Below the pieces are notes generated by a model, which was not told where the DNA came from, did no database searches, and worked only from the letters and a program-made list of their open reading frames with translations. Positions 39,818 through 49,267 of a stretch of DNA of 64,000 nt are shown here, one piece after another. Source of the DNA: Alphaproteobacteria bacterium (GTDB lineage Bacteria > Pseudomonadota > Alphaproteobacteria > JAEULC01); contig JADZDN010000278.1 in the NCBI GenBank assembly GCA_020851015.1, positions 1 to 64,000 of the forward strand, read 5' to 3'. The position numbers and the translations under genes are program-made. Position 1 is the stretch's first letter; the number at the start of each line of letters is the position of its first letter.

Positions 39818-39833
39818 CGTCAGGTCCCACGTT
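39808..39833 (+). promoter_or_regulatory. EcfG-type promoter, GCAAC variant (toward ligD)
   Basis: GCAAC, 17 nt, CGTT on the plus strand, 30 nt before the micro-protein at 39863 and 150 nt before ligD. It overlaps the minus-strand site at 39793-39817. Confidence 0.45.
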
Positions 39834-39862
39834 ACAGCAGCACCAACAGGGGAGTTTCGATC

Positions 39863-39940
39863 ATGCGCTATGTCGCACTTTGGATTCTTGGCGTTCCGGT
39901 ATCGGTGATCATCCTTCTGGCCCTGTTCCGGGTGGTATAG
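39863..39940 (+). CDS. 25-residue membrane micro-protein
   Basis: A frame of 25 codons that is one hydrophobic helix (ALWILGVPVSVIILLALFRV) after MRYV. GGGGAG lies about 9 nt before the ATG. Very short helices of this kind occur next to stress genes in proteobacteria. It sits between a stress-type promoter and ligD, 42 nt upstream of the latter. Confidence 0.55.
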   Translation: MRYVALWILGVPVSVIILLALFRVV

Positions 39941-39982
39941 GATCCTCGGTACGGCTGACGCCTGCCGATTGCGGGGCAGAGC

Positions 39983-42658
39983 TTGGTTGCGAAAAACCTC
40001 GCGCGCTATCAGGCCAAGCGGGACTTCACCCGCACGCCCGAACCCAGCGGGCAGACGAAGATTGCCGCCTCGCGGGTCAGGCGGTTCGTCGTGCAGAAGC
40101 ATGCCGCGACGCGCCTTCACTACGATTTCCGGTTGGAATTGGACGGCGTCTTCAAATCCTGGGCCGTAACGCGCGGCCCTTCCCTCGATCCGCACGATAA
40201 GCGCCTCGCGGTAGAAGTTGAAGACCATCCGCTCGACTATGGCGATTTCGAGGGCACGATCCCGAAGGGCCAGTATGGTGGCGGCACCGTGCAGCTTTGG
40301 GATCGCGGCCATTGGATGCCGATGGGCGACGAGCCGCCGGAGGCTATGCTCGCAAAGGGTAACCTGAAATTCGTTCTGCGCGGCGAGCGCCTGCAGGGCT
40401 CCTGGGTTCTCGTCCGCATGCGGGGCGACAGGTTTGGCGGGAAGCGCACGAACTGGCTGTTGATCAAGCACGACGACGCCTTCGCGAAGGAAGGCGAAGG
40501 CGAGTCGGTGCTGGAGGACGATACTTCCGTGGCCTCGGGCCGTACGATGCCGGAGATCGCGGCGGGCAAGGGACGCCGACCTCGGCCCTTCATGTTGCAG
40601 GCGTCCTTCGGCGCCGATGCCGTCTGGGAATCGAAGGGGGCTGCACCGCCGGCCCACCCCATCGCGAAGCCATCGTCACGCAAGAAGCCCGCGGCCAAGG
40701 CAAGAGCCGCCGGCAGCAAGCGGACGGTCGCCATGCCCGATTTCGTCGAGCCCCAGCTCTGCCGGCTGGTCGACCGGCCCCCCCGCGGCGCCGAATGGGT
40801 CCACGAGGTGAAATTCGACGGCTATCGCATCCAGGCGCGGGCGCAGGGTGGAGATGCCGTCTTGCGCACCCGCAAAGGGTTGGACTGGAGCGAGCGGTTC
40901 GGCCGCATCCGGTCGGCCGCCGCGGAGCTGCCCGACTGCATCGTTGACGGTGAGATCGTCGCACTGGATCACAACGGCGCGCCAGACTTCGTAGCCCTGC
41001 AGGCTGCGCTGTCACAGGCGAAGACCGACGATCTGATCTATTTCGTCTTCGATCTCCTGTTCCTGAACGGCGAAGATCTGCGTTCCTTGTCGCTGACGGA
41101 GCGCAAGCAACGCCTGCGGGCTTTGGTGGGTGAGCCGGGGCCACAGGACCACGGCGTCATTCGCCATGTCGAGCATCTCGAATCCGCAGGCGACGCGGTG
41201 CTGAAATCGGCGTGCCGCATGTCCCTCGAGGGCATCGTCTCGAAGAAGCGCGATGCGCCCTATCGGTCGGGACGCGGCACGGGCTGGTCGAAGTCCAAAT
41301 GCCGCGCCGGCCACGAGGTCGTGATCGGCGGCTGGACCGAAACCGATGGCCGCTTCCGTTCGCTGCTGGTTGGCGTTCATCGCGGCGGCCAGCTCATCTA
41401 TGTCGGTCGCGTGGGTACGGGCTTCGGTCAAGCCGTCGCGGCGCGGCTGATCGCGAGGCTGCGGCCGCTGGAAGCAAAGAGCAGCCCGTTCGCGGGGCTC
41501 AACGCGCCCAAGCGGGAACGCGAGGCTCATTGGGTCCGTCCCCAGCTGGTTGCGGAGATCGAGTTCGCCGGCTGGACCGGCGAGGGCATAGTTCGACAGG
41601 CGGCCTTCAAGGGTCTGCGCGAGGACAAGCCCGCGGAAGAAGTGGAGGCCGAGAAGCCCGCCAAGGCCGGAACCGCCGAATTGGGCCGCCCGAGCCCGGG
41701 TCCCGCGAAGAGCCGCGGCGCAAAGGCGCAGGGAAACGGCGTACCGGACAGCGTCGTCATGGGCGTGCCGATCTCGAAGCCGACGAAGCCGCTGTGGCCC
41801 GACGCGAACGACGGCAAGCCGGTGACCAAGCTCGACCTTGCCCGTTACTACGAGTCCGTCGGACCCTGGATGATCGAGCATCTGCGCGGCCGTCCTTGCT
41901 CGATCCTTCGCGCCCCCGATGGCCTGGGTGGCGAGCGCTTCTTCCAGCGTCACGCAATGCGCGGCACGTCCAGCTTGATCGAGCTCGTCACCGTGTCGGG
42001 CGATCGCAAGCCCTATATCCAGATCGACCGGGTGGAGGCGCTGGCGGCAGTTGCGCAGGTCGCGGCAGCCGAATTGCATCCCTGGAACTGCGCGCCCGAC
42101 CAGCCGGACATGCCCGGGCGCTTCGTGTTCGACCTGGATCCGGCGCCGGATGTCCCGTTCGACCGCGTGGTCGACGCCGCGCTGGAGCTGAAGTCGCGGC
42201 TCGAGGAGCTTGGCCTGGTGCCGTTCTGCAAGACGACCGGCGGCAAGGGCCTGCACGTGGTGACCCCGCTTTTCGTGGCGAGGAAGGACCGCATCCGATG
42301 GCCCGAGGCAAAGGCGATCGCGCGGGCGATCTGCGCCCAGATGGCGTCGGACAGCCCGCACAAGTTCCTGGTCAACATGGCAAAGAAGGAGCGGGTCGGG
42401 CGCATCTTCCTCGACTACCTGCGCAACGACCGCATGGCGACCGCGGTAGCGCCGCTGTCGCCGCGCCTGCGCGAAGGCGCGCCGGTGTCCATGCCGCTGA
42501 CCTGGTCGCAGGTGAAGAAGGGGCTGGATCCGAAGCGCTACACCCTGCGCACTGCACCGGGACTGCTGGCGAAGAGCACCGCCTGGCGCGGCTATGCTCA
42601 CTCCGCCCGTCCGCTGCTCGCCGCCATCAAGCGCCTTGTCCCCAAGTCGGTCGGATGA
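39983..42658 (+). CDS. ligD: LigD: multifunctional NHEJ DNA ligase
   Basis: An 891-aa protein with all three NHEJ activities in the order phosphoesterase, ligase, polymerase. Phosphoesterase (about 10-180): [20 protein letters not shown]. Ligase (about 250-560): adenylation lysine K277 in EVKFDGYR, then [11 protein letters not shown] and [14 protein letters not shown]. Primase-polymerase (about 600-890): catalytic aspartates D717 and D719 in VFDLDPAPD, and [13 protein letters not shown]. The start appears to be TTG 39983 with GGGGCAGAG before it. Works with Ku (25705-26601) to repair double-strand breaks when no sister template is available. Confidence 0.96.
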   Translation: MVAKNLARYQAKRDFTRTPEPSGQTKIAASRVRRFVVQKHAATRLHYDFRLELDGVFKSWAVTRGPSLDPHDKRLAVEVEDHPLDYGDFEGTIPKGQYGGGTVQLWDRGHWMPMGDEPPEAMLAKGNLKFVLRGERLQGSWVLVRMRGDRFGGKRTNWLLIKHDDAFAKEGEGESVLEDDTSVASGRTMPEIAAGKGRRPRPFMLQASFGADAVWESKGAAPPAHPIAKPSSRKKPAAKARAAGSKRTVAMPDFVEPQLCRLVDRPPRGAEWVHEVKFDGYRIQARAQGGDAVLRTRKGLDWSERFGRIRSAAAELPDCIVDGEIVALDHNGAPDFVALQAALSQAKTDDLIYFVFDLLFLNGEDLRSLSLTERKQRLRALVGEPGPQDHGVIRHVEHLESAGDAVLKSACRMSLEGIVSKKRDAPYRSGRGTGWSKSKCRAGHEVVIGGWTETDGRFRSLLVGVHRGGQLIYVGRVGTGFGQAVAARLIARLRPLEAKSSPFAGLNAPKREREAHWVRPQLVAEIEFAGWTGEGIVRQAAFKGLREDKPAEEVEAEKPAKAGTAELGRPSPGPAKSRGAKAQGNGVPDSVVMGVPISKPTKPLWPDANDGKPVTKLDLARYYESVGPWMIEHLRGRPCSILRAPDGLGGERFFQRHAMRGTSSLIELVTVSGDRKPYIQIDRVEALAAVAQVAAAELHPWNCAPDQPDMPGRFVFDLDPAPDVPFDRVVDAALELKSRLEELGLVPFCKTTGGKGLHVVTPLFVARKDRIRWPEAKAIARAICAQMASDSPHKFLVNMAKKERVGRIFLDYLRNDRMATAVAPLSPRLREGAPVSMPLTWSQVKKGLDPKRYTLRTAPGLLAKSTAWRGYAHSARPLLAAIKRLVPKSVG

Positions 42659-42872
42659 TGCGTCCATGCCGCCGAATATTTAGATCACCTCGTCAGTAGA
42701 ACAACCAACAGCGGCGCCGATTGCAACTGACCGCACAAATTAGGCCCAGCATTATTGAAGTGACTATTGTCATCCGCTCCACCAATGTTGGCATCCCTTT
42801 ACATTTCCATTTTACAGTCACGCAGCTCCGTATTCCCACCAGCACCGCAAGGTACTGAAAAACAAGGTATTA
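42659..42872. other. AT-richer intergenic stretch at the right border of the stress island
   Basis: The 214 bases after ligD are clearly less GC-rich than the rest (for example the runs around 42740-42860), with no gene, repeat or promoter that I recognise. It marks the border between stress genes and the xsc region and might be a remnant of an insertion. Confidence 0.4.
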
Positions 42873-43295
42873 ATGGTTTCGGCATGGTTCCTGCTTCGGC
42901 AGCGTTCGGTAGAGCGTCTTCAAGGGGAAGAGCGTCGCGCACCGACGCTCGCGCCAGTCGGCATGCGTCCGTCGTCTTCGGCACCAAATTCGCGGCGGCG
43001 AGATCAGGAAGCCCTGAGACCGGGCCGGGTCGCCTATCGGATGCAACATCGGCGCCGGCGTGAGCTTCGGCTGAGGGCCTGGGTCACCGGCTTTGCCTTG
43101 TTCTCAACCGCCGAACTGCTGCTGGGCGCGGTCGCATTCATGCTGATCCGCGCCAGCGATTCCGCCTATGCCGCCTGGTATGAGATGTCCTTGCTCCTGC
43201 TCGGCGCCTTCGTATACGCGGCGGGCATCACGCTTGTCGCGGCGCAGTATTTCAGCCATGGCCGTCGCCGAAGAAATTTGCACGCAGCGCGCTGA
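42873..43295 (+). CDS. Hypothetical protein with two C-terminal helices
   Basis: Up to 140 aa; the first 50 residues are arginine-rich and may be untranslated (starts at 42960 or 43041 are possible). The second half has two membrane helices (WVTGFALFSTAELLLGAVAF; SLLLLGAFVYAAGITLVAAQ) and a basic end. No family recognised. Codon third positions become GC-rich after about residue 30. Confidence 0.42.
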   Translation: MVSAWFLLRQRSVERLQGEERRAPTLAPVGMRPSSSAPNSRRRDQEALRPGRVAYRMQHRRRRELRLRAWVTGFALFSTAELLLGAVAFMLIRASDSAYAAWYEMSLLLLGAFVYAAGITLVAAQYFSHGRRRRNLHAAR

Positions 43296-43375
43296 ACCGC
43301 TGCTATAGCTGCCAAGTCGAACGCCCGCGCGCCCATGGAGCGCGGTGGTGGACACCCTTCCCGGCAGACTGTAAG

Positions 43376-43389
43376 GGAGCGGCCGCTCC
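43376..43389. promoter_or_regulatory. Palindrome upstream of xsc
   Basis: GGAGCGGCCGCTCC is a perfect 14-bp palindrome 117 nt before the xsc start, of the kind bound by dimeric repressors. No regulator is assigned to it. Confidence 0.3.
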
Positions 43390-43506
43390 GACAATCCAAT
43401 TCCGCTTGAAAGCGTGTAGCTTTTTTAAGACCTTGTGGGCGACCGAACCGGGCAGCGTGGGGATGTCCTTCGCCCGCAGATCGGGACATGAAATGGGGAA
43501 ACGACG

Positions 43507-45282
43507 ATGAAAATGACGACGGAAGAGGCCTTCGTAAAGGTCCTGCAGCGCCACGGCATCGAGCACGCCTTCGGCATCATCGGGTCGGCGTTCATGCCGA
43601 TCTCCGACCTGTTCGACCGCGCCGGCATCACGTTCTGGGACGTCGCCCACGAAACCAACGGCGGCTTGATCTGCGACGGCTATACGCGCGCCACGGGCAA
43701 GATCGCCATGGCGATCGCGCAGAATGGACCGGGAATCACCGGCTTCGTCACGGCCGTCAAGACCGCTTACTGGAATCACACGCCGATGCTCCTGGTTACG
43801 CCGCAGGCCGCGAACAAGACGATCGGCCAGGGGGGATTCCAGGAAGTGGAGCAGATGGCGCTGTTCCGCGACATGGTCTGCTACCAGGAGGAGGTGCGGG
43901 ACCCGTCGCGGGTCGCCGAAGTGCTGAACCGGGTGATCCTCAAGGCCAAGCGCCTGTCGGCGCCGGCGCAGATCAACATCCCGCGCGACTTCTGGACCCA
44001 GGTGATCGACATCAGCCTGCCTCCGGTGATCGAGTTCGAGCGCCCGGCCGGCGGCAAGGAGGCGGTGGCGACGGCGGCGAAGCTGCTATCCCAAGCCTCG
44101 TTTCCCGTGATCCTGTCCGGCGCCGGCGTGGTGCTGGCCGGCGCCATTCCCGATTGCGCGGCGCTGGCCGAGCGGCTGGGCGCCCCGGTCTGCAACGGCT
44201 ACCAGCACAACGACAGCTTCCCCGGCAGCCATCCCCTCTCGGTCGGCCCGCTTGGCTACAACGGCTCGAAAGCGGCGATGCAGCTGATCGCCAAGGCCGA
44301 CGTCGTGCTGGCGCTGGGCACGCGGCTGAACCCGTTTTCGACCCTGCCCGGCTATGGCATCGACTACTGGCCGAAGGATGCCAAGATCATCCAGGTCGAC
44401 ATCAACGCCGATCGCATTGGCCTTGCGAAGCCGATCACCGTCGGCATTTGCGGCGATGCGAAGCTGGTCGCGCGCCAGATCCTGGAGCAATTGGCGTCGA
44501 ACGCCGGCGGCAATGGGCGCGACACGCGGATGGCGACGATCCACCAGACCAAGTCGGCGTGGTTGCAGACGCTTTCCAGCATGGATCACGAGGACGACGA
44601 TCCCGGCACGACCTGGAACGCCGACGCCCGCAAGCGCGACGCCGACCGCATGTCGCCGCGTCAGGCCTGGCGCGCTATCCAGGCAGGTCTGCCGCGCGAT
44701 GCAATCATCTCGTCCGACATCGGCAACAACTGCGCCATCGGGAACGCCTATCCGACCTTCGAGACCGGCCGGAAATACCTGGCGCCCGGACTGTTCGGTC
44801 CCTGCGGCTACGGATTTCCCTCGATTGTCGGCGCCAAGATCGGGTGCCCCGATACGCCGGTGGTCGGCTTTGCCGGTGACGGTGCGTTCGGGATCTCGGT
44901 CAGCGAGATGACGTCGATCGGTCGCACGGCGTGGCCGGGCATCACGATGGTCGTGTTCCGCAACTACCAGTGGGGCGCCGAAAAGCGCAACTCGATCCTG
45001 TGGTACGACAACAACTTCGTCGGCACCGAGCTGAGTCCCGACCTCAGCTATGCGCGTATGGCCGAGGGCTGCGGGCTCACGGGCGTGACGGTCCGCACGC
45101 CGGGCGAGCTGACCGCGGCGCTCAAGCACGCCTGCGAGGCGCAGAAGAAAGGCGTGAAGACGTTCATCGAGGTCATCCTCAACCAGGAACTCGGCGAGCC
45201 GTTCCGGCGCGACGCCATGAAGAAGCCGGTCGTTGTCGCCGGCATCGATCCGAAGGACATGCGCCCGCAGAAGCCGGCGTGA
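43507..45282 (+). CDS. xsc: Sulfoacetaldehyde acetyltransferase
   Basis: ThDP-dependent enzyme of 591 aa that converts sulfoacetaldehyde and phosphate to acetyl phosphate and sulfite. It is very similar throughout to known Xsc proteins: MTTEEAFVKVLQRHGIEHAF, NGPGITGFVTAVKTAYWNHT, GGFQEVEQMALFRDMV, then NPFSTLPGYGIDYWPKDAKI. The ThDP-activating glutamate is E49 in HETN; the GDG...N cofactor motif is at about 457 (FAGDGAFG). Xsc is the core step of taurine, isethionate or sulfoacetate degradation. No pta, taurine transaminase or sulfite-handling gene is in the window. Confidence 0.95.
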   Translation: MKMTTEEAFVKVLQRHGIEHAFGIIGSAFMPISDLFDRAGITFWDVAHETNGGLICDGYTRATGKIAMAIAQNGPGITGFVTAVKTAYWNHTPMLLVTPQAANKTIGQGGFQEVEQMALFRDMVCYQEEVRDPSRVAEVLNRVILKAKRLSAPAQINIPRDFWTQVIDISLPPVIEFERPAGGKEAVATAAKLLSQASFPVILSGAGVVLAGAIPDCAALAERLGAPVCNGYQHNDSFPGSHPLSVGPLGYNGSKAAMQLIAKADVVLALGTRLNPFSTLPGYGIDYWPKDAKIIQVDINADRIGLAKPITVGICGDAKLVARQILEQLASNAGGNGRDTRMATIHQTKSAWLQTLSSMDHEDDDPGTTWNADARKRDADRMSPRQAWRAIQAGLPRDAIISSDIGNNCAIGNAYPTFETGRKYLAPGLFGPCGYGFPSIVGAKIGCPDTPVVGFAGDGAFGISVSEMTSIGRTAWPGITMVVFRNYQWGAEKRNSILWYDNNFVGTELSPDLSYARMAEGCGLTGVTVRTPGELTAALKHACEAQKKGVKTFIEVILNQELGEPFRRDAMKKPVVVAGIDPKDMRPQKPA

Positions 45283-45380
45283 CGTACCGGCGGGACGGCG
45301 CCAAGCGCAGCCTCCTCCCCCAGGAGGATAAGCGCGCCGCTTAGACCAGGGGATAATGTGCCTGCAGCACGGAGCATGTC

Positions 45381-46619
45381 ATGCAGGCATTCCCTATCGA
45401 CGCGGTCCGCCGTCAGTTCCCCTCGGTCAGCAAGAACGCCCAGCGGATCTACCTCGACAACCCCGCCGGCACCCAGATCCCGGCCCGCGTTTCCGAAGCC
45501 GTCGCCAAGGCGATGACCGCGGCCAGCAGCAACCTGGGCGGCTTCTTCCCCGATTCCGAGGCCGCGGACGCGACCTGGCTGGCCGGGCACGAGGCCGGCG
45601 CCGAGCTGCTGGGCGCCGCGTCCTATCGCGAGATCATCGTCGGCCAGAGCATGACGGCGCTGACCTTCCACATGTCGCGCTGCCTCGGCCCGCGCTTCAA
45701 GCCGGGCGACGAGATCGTCGTCACGCGCATGGACCACGAGGGCAACGTGTCGCCCTGGCTGGCGCTGGCGAAGGACCGCGGTCTGACGGTCCGCTTCGTG
45801 CCGTTCAACCGCGAGACCTTCCGCATCGAGCCGGAGGATCTGGCCGCGGCCCTGTCCAGCCGCACCAGGCTGGCCGCGATCAACTATGCCAGCAATTTGA
45901 CCGGCTCGATCAACGAGATCGCCACCCTGGTCGGGATGGCGCGCAAGGCTGGGGCCCTGACCTATGTCGACGCGGTCCAGTTCGCGCCGCACGCCGCCGT
46001 CGACGTCAAGGCGATCGGCTGCGATTTCCTGGTGTGCTCGGCCTACAAGTTCTTCGGACCGCATCTGGGCGTGCTTTACGGGCGCGAGGACCTGCTGTCG
46101 GAGATCGAGGCCTACAAGGTGCGCTGTGCTTCCGACGACCTGCCCGGCCGGTTCGAGATGGGCACGCCGCAGACCGAGCTGCTGGCCGGGCTGGCCGCCG
46201 CGGTGGACTACCTGGCCTGGGTCGGCGCTGCCAACGGCGTCAACGGCGGGCGGCGCAGCCAGGTCGTCGGAGGCTACTCCGCTTCCACGCATTACGAGCG
46301 CCAGCTCGCCGGGAGGCTGATCGAGGGCCTGCGCGCCATGCCTGGCGTCACGATCCACGGCATCGTCAACCCGAACCGCTACGCCGACCGGGTGCCCACC
46401 GTCTCGTTCACCCATCCCGGCCGCGACACGGTCTCGATCGCCAAGGCGCTTGGCAAGCAAGGCATATGCGTGTGGTCGGGGCACAACTACGCGCTCGAGG
46501 TGGTGCGTCACCTCGGCGTCGAGGAAGAGGCGGGTGTCGTGCGCATCGGCATCGCCCACTACAACTCGATGGACGAGATCGACCGCACCGTGGCGGCGGT
46601 ACGCAAAGCGCTCGCCTGA
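45381..46619 (+). CDS. Cysteine-desulfurase-like class V PLP enzyme (VC1184 type)
   Basis: A 412-aa aminotransferase class V enzyme. IYLDNPAGTQIPARV, VTRMDHEGNVSPWLALAKDR and the PLP-lysine in CSAYKFFGPHLGVLYGRED fit the cysteine-desulfurase-like subfamily, not SufS or IscS proper: the cysteine-containing active loop of true desulfurases is not evident. It may act on a cysteine-, cysteate- or sulfonate-related amino compound. GGAG lies before ATG 45381. It is 98 nt behind xsc on the same strand, so a role in supplying or using its substrate is plausible. Confidence 0.85.
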   Translation: MQAFPIDAVRRQFPSVSKNAQRIYLDNPAGTQIPARVSEAVAKAMTAASSNLGGFFPDSEAADATWLAGHEAGAELLGAASYREIIVGQSMTALTFHMSRCLGPRFKPGDEIVVTRMDHEGNVSPWLALAKDRGLTVRFVPFNRETFRIEPEDLAAALSSRTRLAAINYASNLTGSINEIATLVGMARKAGALTYVDAVQFAPHAAVDVKAIGCDFLVCSAYKFFGPHLGVLYGREDLLSEIEAYKVRCASDDLPGRFEMGTPQTELLAGLAAAVDYLAWVGAANGVNGGRRSQVVGGYSASTHYERQLAGRLIEGLRAMPGVTIHGIVNPNRYADRVPTVSFTHPGRDTVSIAKALGKQGICVWSGHNYALEVVRHLGVEEEAGVVRIGIAHYNSMDEIDRTVAAVRKALA

Positions 46620-46672
46620 CACGTGGCAGATTTGTGACAGACGGTGCGAGCCCGGGCTAAGATGCCCGGGTG

Positions 46673-47614
46673 ATGGGGAAAAAGGGACCGACTAGCCAAC
46701 CCGCGGACCGCTCGGCACCGGTAGCGCCGGCGTGGGGCGCGGCGAGCGCTGCCGTCATTGAGCACATCGATGCCGACGATCTGCCACTGCATCTGGCCAA
46801 TGCCGTACGTAGCGTGGTGGCGTTCGAGGCGGGCCTCTTCTTCGTCAATCGCCGCAACCAGCCGCCGCTGCATGTCTACGACACGCTGAGGAGCGCGCGG
46901 GCCAAGCGCGGCGTGATCAACTACATCCGCAGCACCTACCTGCTTAACCCGTTCTACAACGCGTTCCTGCTGGGTATCCGCGGCGGTGTCTACCGCATCA
47001 ACGAGGTGGCGCCGGATGCCTATTTCCGCAGCCAGCATTTCAAGCACCTGAAGTTCGAGGTCAGCGAGGTCGAGGAGATCGGCTACCTGACCAAGGACTG
47101 GCCGCCCGGGCGCGCCGAGATCGTGGTGGCCATGGAATTGCCGCAGGGCGAGATGGGCGAATTGTCCCTGCTGCAGCCGGTCAGCAAGGGCGGCTTCTCC
47201 CAGGACGACCTGCGCGCGCTCCGCGCCATTGCGCCGTTCCTGCGGGCCTGCTTCGCGCGCTACTGGCGGCGCGTCCGGCCGGCCGTGGTCAAGGAAGCCG
47301 GCGCCCAGATCATCCCTGCGCCGGCGAAGCTGGGCGGACAGGCGCTGAGCGCGCGCGAGCGCGAGGTGGCCTACCTGATCCTCAAGGGCCACTCCACGCC
47401 GTCGATCAGCCTGCATCTCAACATCTCGAACACGACGGTGAAAACCCACCGCAAGAATCTCTATGCCAAGCTGGGCATCGCCAGTCACTACGAGTTGTTC
47501 GCGATGTTCGTGAAATCGCTCGACATCGGCGCCGCCGATCCGCTGCTCCGCTCGTTCGGTCCGGTCACTCCATCCTCCTTTGGCAGGATGGGATCGCCGG
47601 GCGGGGCGGAGTGA
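46673..47614 (+). CDS. LuxR-type transcription regulator
   Basis: About 313 aa. The C-terminal HTH is typical: LSAREREVAYLILKGHSTPS, then ISNTTVKTHRKNLYAKLGIA. The N-terminal 240 residues are not a recognisable autoinducer or receiver domain; they may bind a small ligand. Starts GTG 46670 or ATG 46673 are equivalent. It lies between the PLP enzyme and the ABC importer genes and likely controls one or both. A CCCGGG inverted repeat (46649-46670) overlaps the start region. Confidence 0.88.
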   Translation: MGKKGPTSQPADRSAPVAPAWGAASAAVIEHIDADDLPLHLANAVRSVVAFEAGLFFVNRRNQPPLHVYDTLRSARAKRGVINYIRSTYLLNPFYNAFLLGIRGGVYRINEVAPDAYFRSQHFKHLKFEVSEVEEIGYLTKDWPPGRAEIVVAMELPQGEMGELSLLQPVSKGGFSQDDLRALRAIAPFLRACFARYWRRVRPAVVKEAGAQIIPAPAKLGGQALSAREREVAYLILKGHSTPSISLHLNISNTTVKTHRKNLYAKLGIASHYELFAMFVKSLDIGAADPLLRSFGPVTPSSFGRMGSPGGAE

Positions 47615-47680
47615 TACTTAGCCTGCCGGTTGGCCTCATTGCCGACGGTTGGGGAATGCGATCAGCGGGAGAATGATGTG

Positions 47681-48484
47681 ATGGGCAAGCGGTATCTTGC
47701 CGTGGCGTTCGCGGCCGCGGCCTCGTTCCTGGTCACGGCGGCGCCGGGCCAGACGCAGGAAAAGCTCTTGGTGGGGGCGGAATGCACCTACATCCCGTTC
47801 AATTACCGGGACTCGGACGGTGTTCTCAAGGGCTACGAGATCGACATTACGAACGAGCTCAGCAAGCGGCTGAACATCACGTTTGACTATGTGTGCATGA
47901 AGTTCGACGGGTTGATCCCGGCGCTGCTCGCGGGCAAGTTCGACCTCATCGCGGCATCCATGTCGATCACCGAGGATCGTCGCCAGAAGATCGATTTTTC
48001 GGTGCCCTATCGAATCTCGCTCGGACAGTTTGTCGCGCCGAAGGCCAAGAAGCTGGCGCTGTTCAATCCGGACGGCTCGGTCAAGCCCGAGGCGTTCAAG
48101 GGCATTCGCGTCGGGATCGAGCGCGGGACCACCTACGACAACTGGTTCCGGGCGATCGTGCCGGACGCAGGCGTCGTTCGCTACGAGGGCACCGACGCAC
48201 TGTATCTAGACCTGAAGGCGGGTCGGCTGGACGCCATCATGACCAATCCGATGAAGACCTATCTCGAATTCCTCAGCAAGCCGGACGGCGCGGGATTCGA
48301 AGTCGTGGGGCCACAGATCACCGATGAGAAGTATTTCGGCATCGGCGTCGGGATTGGTCTGCGCAAGGACAACGCGCCCCTGCTGAAGCGGATCGATACG
48401 GCTCTGCTCGAAATGCGGAAGGATGGGACCCTCGACAGGTTCAGCAAGAAATACTTCCCGTTCGCCATCTATCCGATCAATTGA
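47681..48484 (+). CDS. Polar-amino-acid-type ABC substrate-binding protein
   Basis: A 267-aa family 3 binding protein. Signal peptide (FAAAASFLVTAAPGQTQ), then LLVGAECTYIPFNYRDSDGV, LKGYEIDITNELSKRLNITF, and GLIPALLAGKFDLIAASMSI, all standard. The start is ATG 47681. It precedes the two permease genes and the ATPase gene. A strong hairpin after the stop is typical for such operons. Confidence 0.93.
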   Translation: MGKRYLAVAFAAAASFLVTAAPGQTQEKLLVGAECTYIPFNYRDSDGVLKGYEIDITNELSKRLNITFDYVCMKFDGLIPALLAGKFDLIAASMSITEDRRQKIDFSVPYRISLGQFVAPKAKKLALFNPDGSVKPEAFKGIRVGIERGTTYDNWFRAIVPDAGVVRYEGTDALYLDLKAGRLDAIMTNPMKTYLEFLSKPDGAGFEVVGPQITDEKYFGIGVGIGLRKDNAPLLKRIDTALLEMRKDGTLDRFSKKYFPFAIYPIN

Positions 48485-48511
48485 GGCGGTGCGCCTGGTC
48501 GAACCAGGTCG

Positions 48512-48540
48512 CGGGGCGCCAGGCTTGGTTTGGCGCCCCG
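48512..48540 (+). terminator. Intercistronic hairpin between binding protein and permease genes
   Basis: CGGGGCGCC and GGCGCCCCG form a perfect 9-bp stem with an 11-nt loop, 27 nt after the stop. No strong T run follows, so it probably protects the upstream mRNA or attenuates, giving more binding protein than permease. Confidence 0.55.
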
Positions 48541-48571
48541 TCTTCCTGTCGTGATCGAAGATTGGCGATAG

Positions 48572-49267
48572 ATGGGTATCGTCCTTGAGTGGCTGGATGC
48601 GTTCGCCTGGGGCGCCGTGGTCGTCCTTCGGGTCTTCGTCGTTGCCCTGATCTTCACGGTGATCTGGGGCCTGATCGGGGCGACGGCGAAGCTGTCCGCA
48701 AACCCGGTCGCGCGCGGCATCGCCAACGCCTACACGACCGTCCTGCGCGGCACGCCCGAGCTGTTGGTGCTGCTGATCGTCTATTTCGGCTCGGCGGTCA
48801 CCCTCACCAGCATCGCGAAGATGGCGGACCCCACGGTCAAGTTCGTTCACATCCCGCCTTTCTGGGCCGGTTCGCTGGCCATCAGCTTCATCGTCGGCGC
48901 CTATGCCACCGAGACCTTCCGCGGCGCCTTCCTGGGCGTCGACCGCGGCCAGGTCGAAGCGGCCCGCGCGCTGGGTCTCACGCCCGCGCAGACCTTCTTC
49001 TATGTGCGCCTGCCGCAGATGTGGCGTCTGGCTCTGCCCGCCTTCGGCAACCACATGAACTCGCTGATCAAGGATACCGCGCTCTTGTCCGTGATCGGCG
49101 TCGAGGAGATCATGTATGCGGCCGCCCGGGCGACGGCCGTGACGAACAAGCCTTTCACCATGTATCTCGTCGTCGCGATCATCTACCTGGTCTTCGTGTC
49201 GGTGATCATCAAGGTCGTCGCCGTTCTCGAGGTCTATGCTAACCGCCACCTGGAGCGGACGCCATGA
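48572..49267 (+). CDS. ABC amino-acid permease, first subunit (HisM/HisQ type)
   Basis: A 231-aa inner-membrane permease. The cytoplasmic EAA loop reads GQVEAARALGLTPAQTFFYV, and TTVLRGTPELLVLLIVYFGS is the family's N-terminal motif. Five helices are expected. The stop overlaps the next start (ATGA), so the permease pair is co-translated. Confidence 0.92.
   Translation: MGIVLEWLDAFAWGAVVVLRVFVVALIFTVIWGLIGATAKLSANPVARGIANAYTTVLRGTPELLVLLIVYFGSAVTLTSIAKMADPTVKFVHIPPFWAGSLAISFIVGAYATETFRGAFLGVDRGQVEAARALGLTPAQTFFYVRLPQMWRLALPAFGNHMNSLIKDTALLSVIGVEEIMYAAARATAVTNKPFTMYLVVAIIYLVFVSVIIKVVAVLEVYANRHLERTP

Noticed and set aside
45311..45327. CCTCCT...AGGAGG hairpin between xsc and the PLP enzyme gene
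   Set aside because: Short 6-bp stem, not near a start codon and without T run; composition makes this expected by chance.
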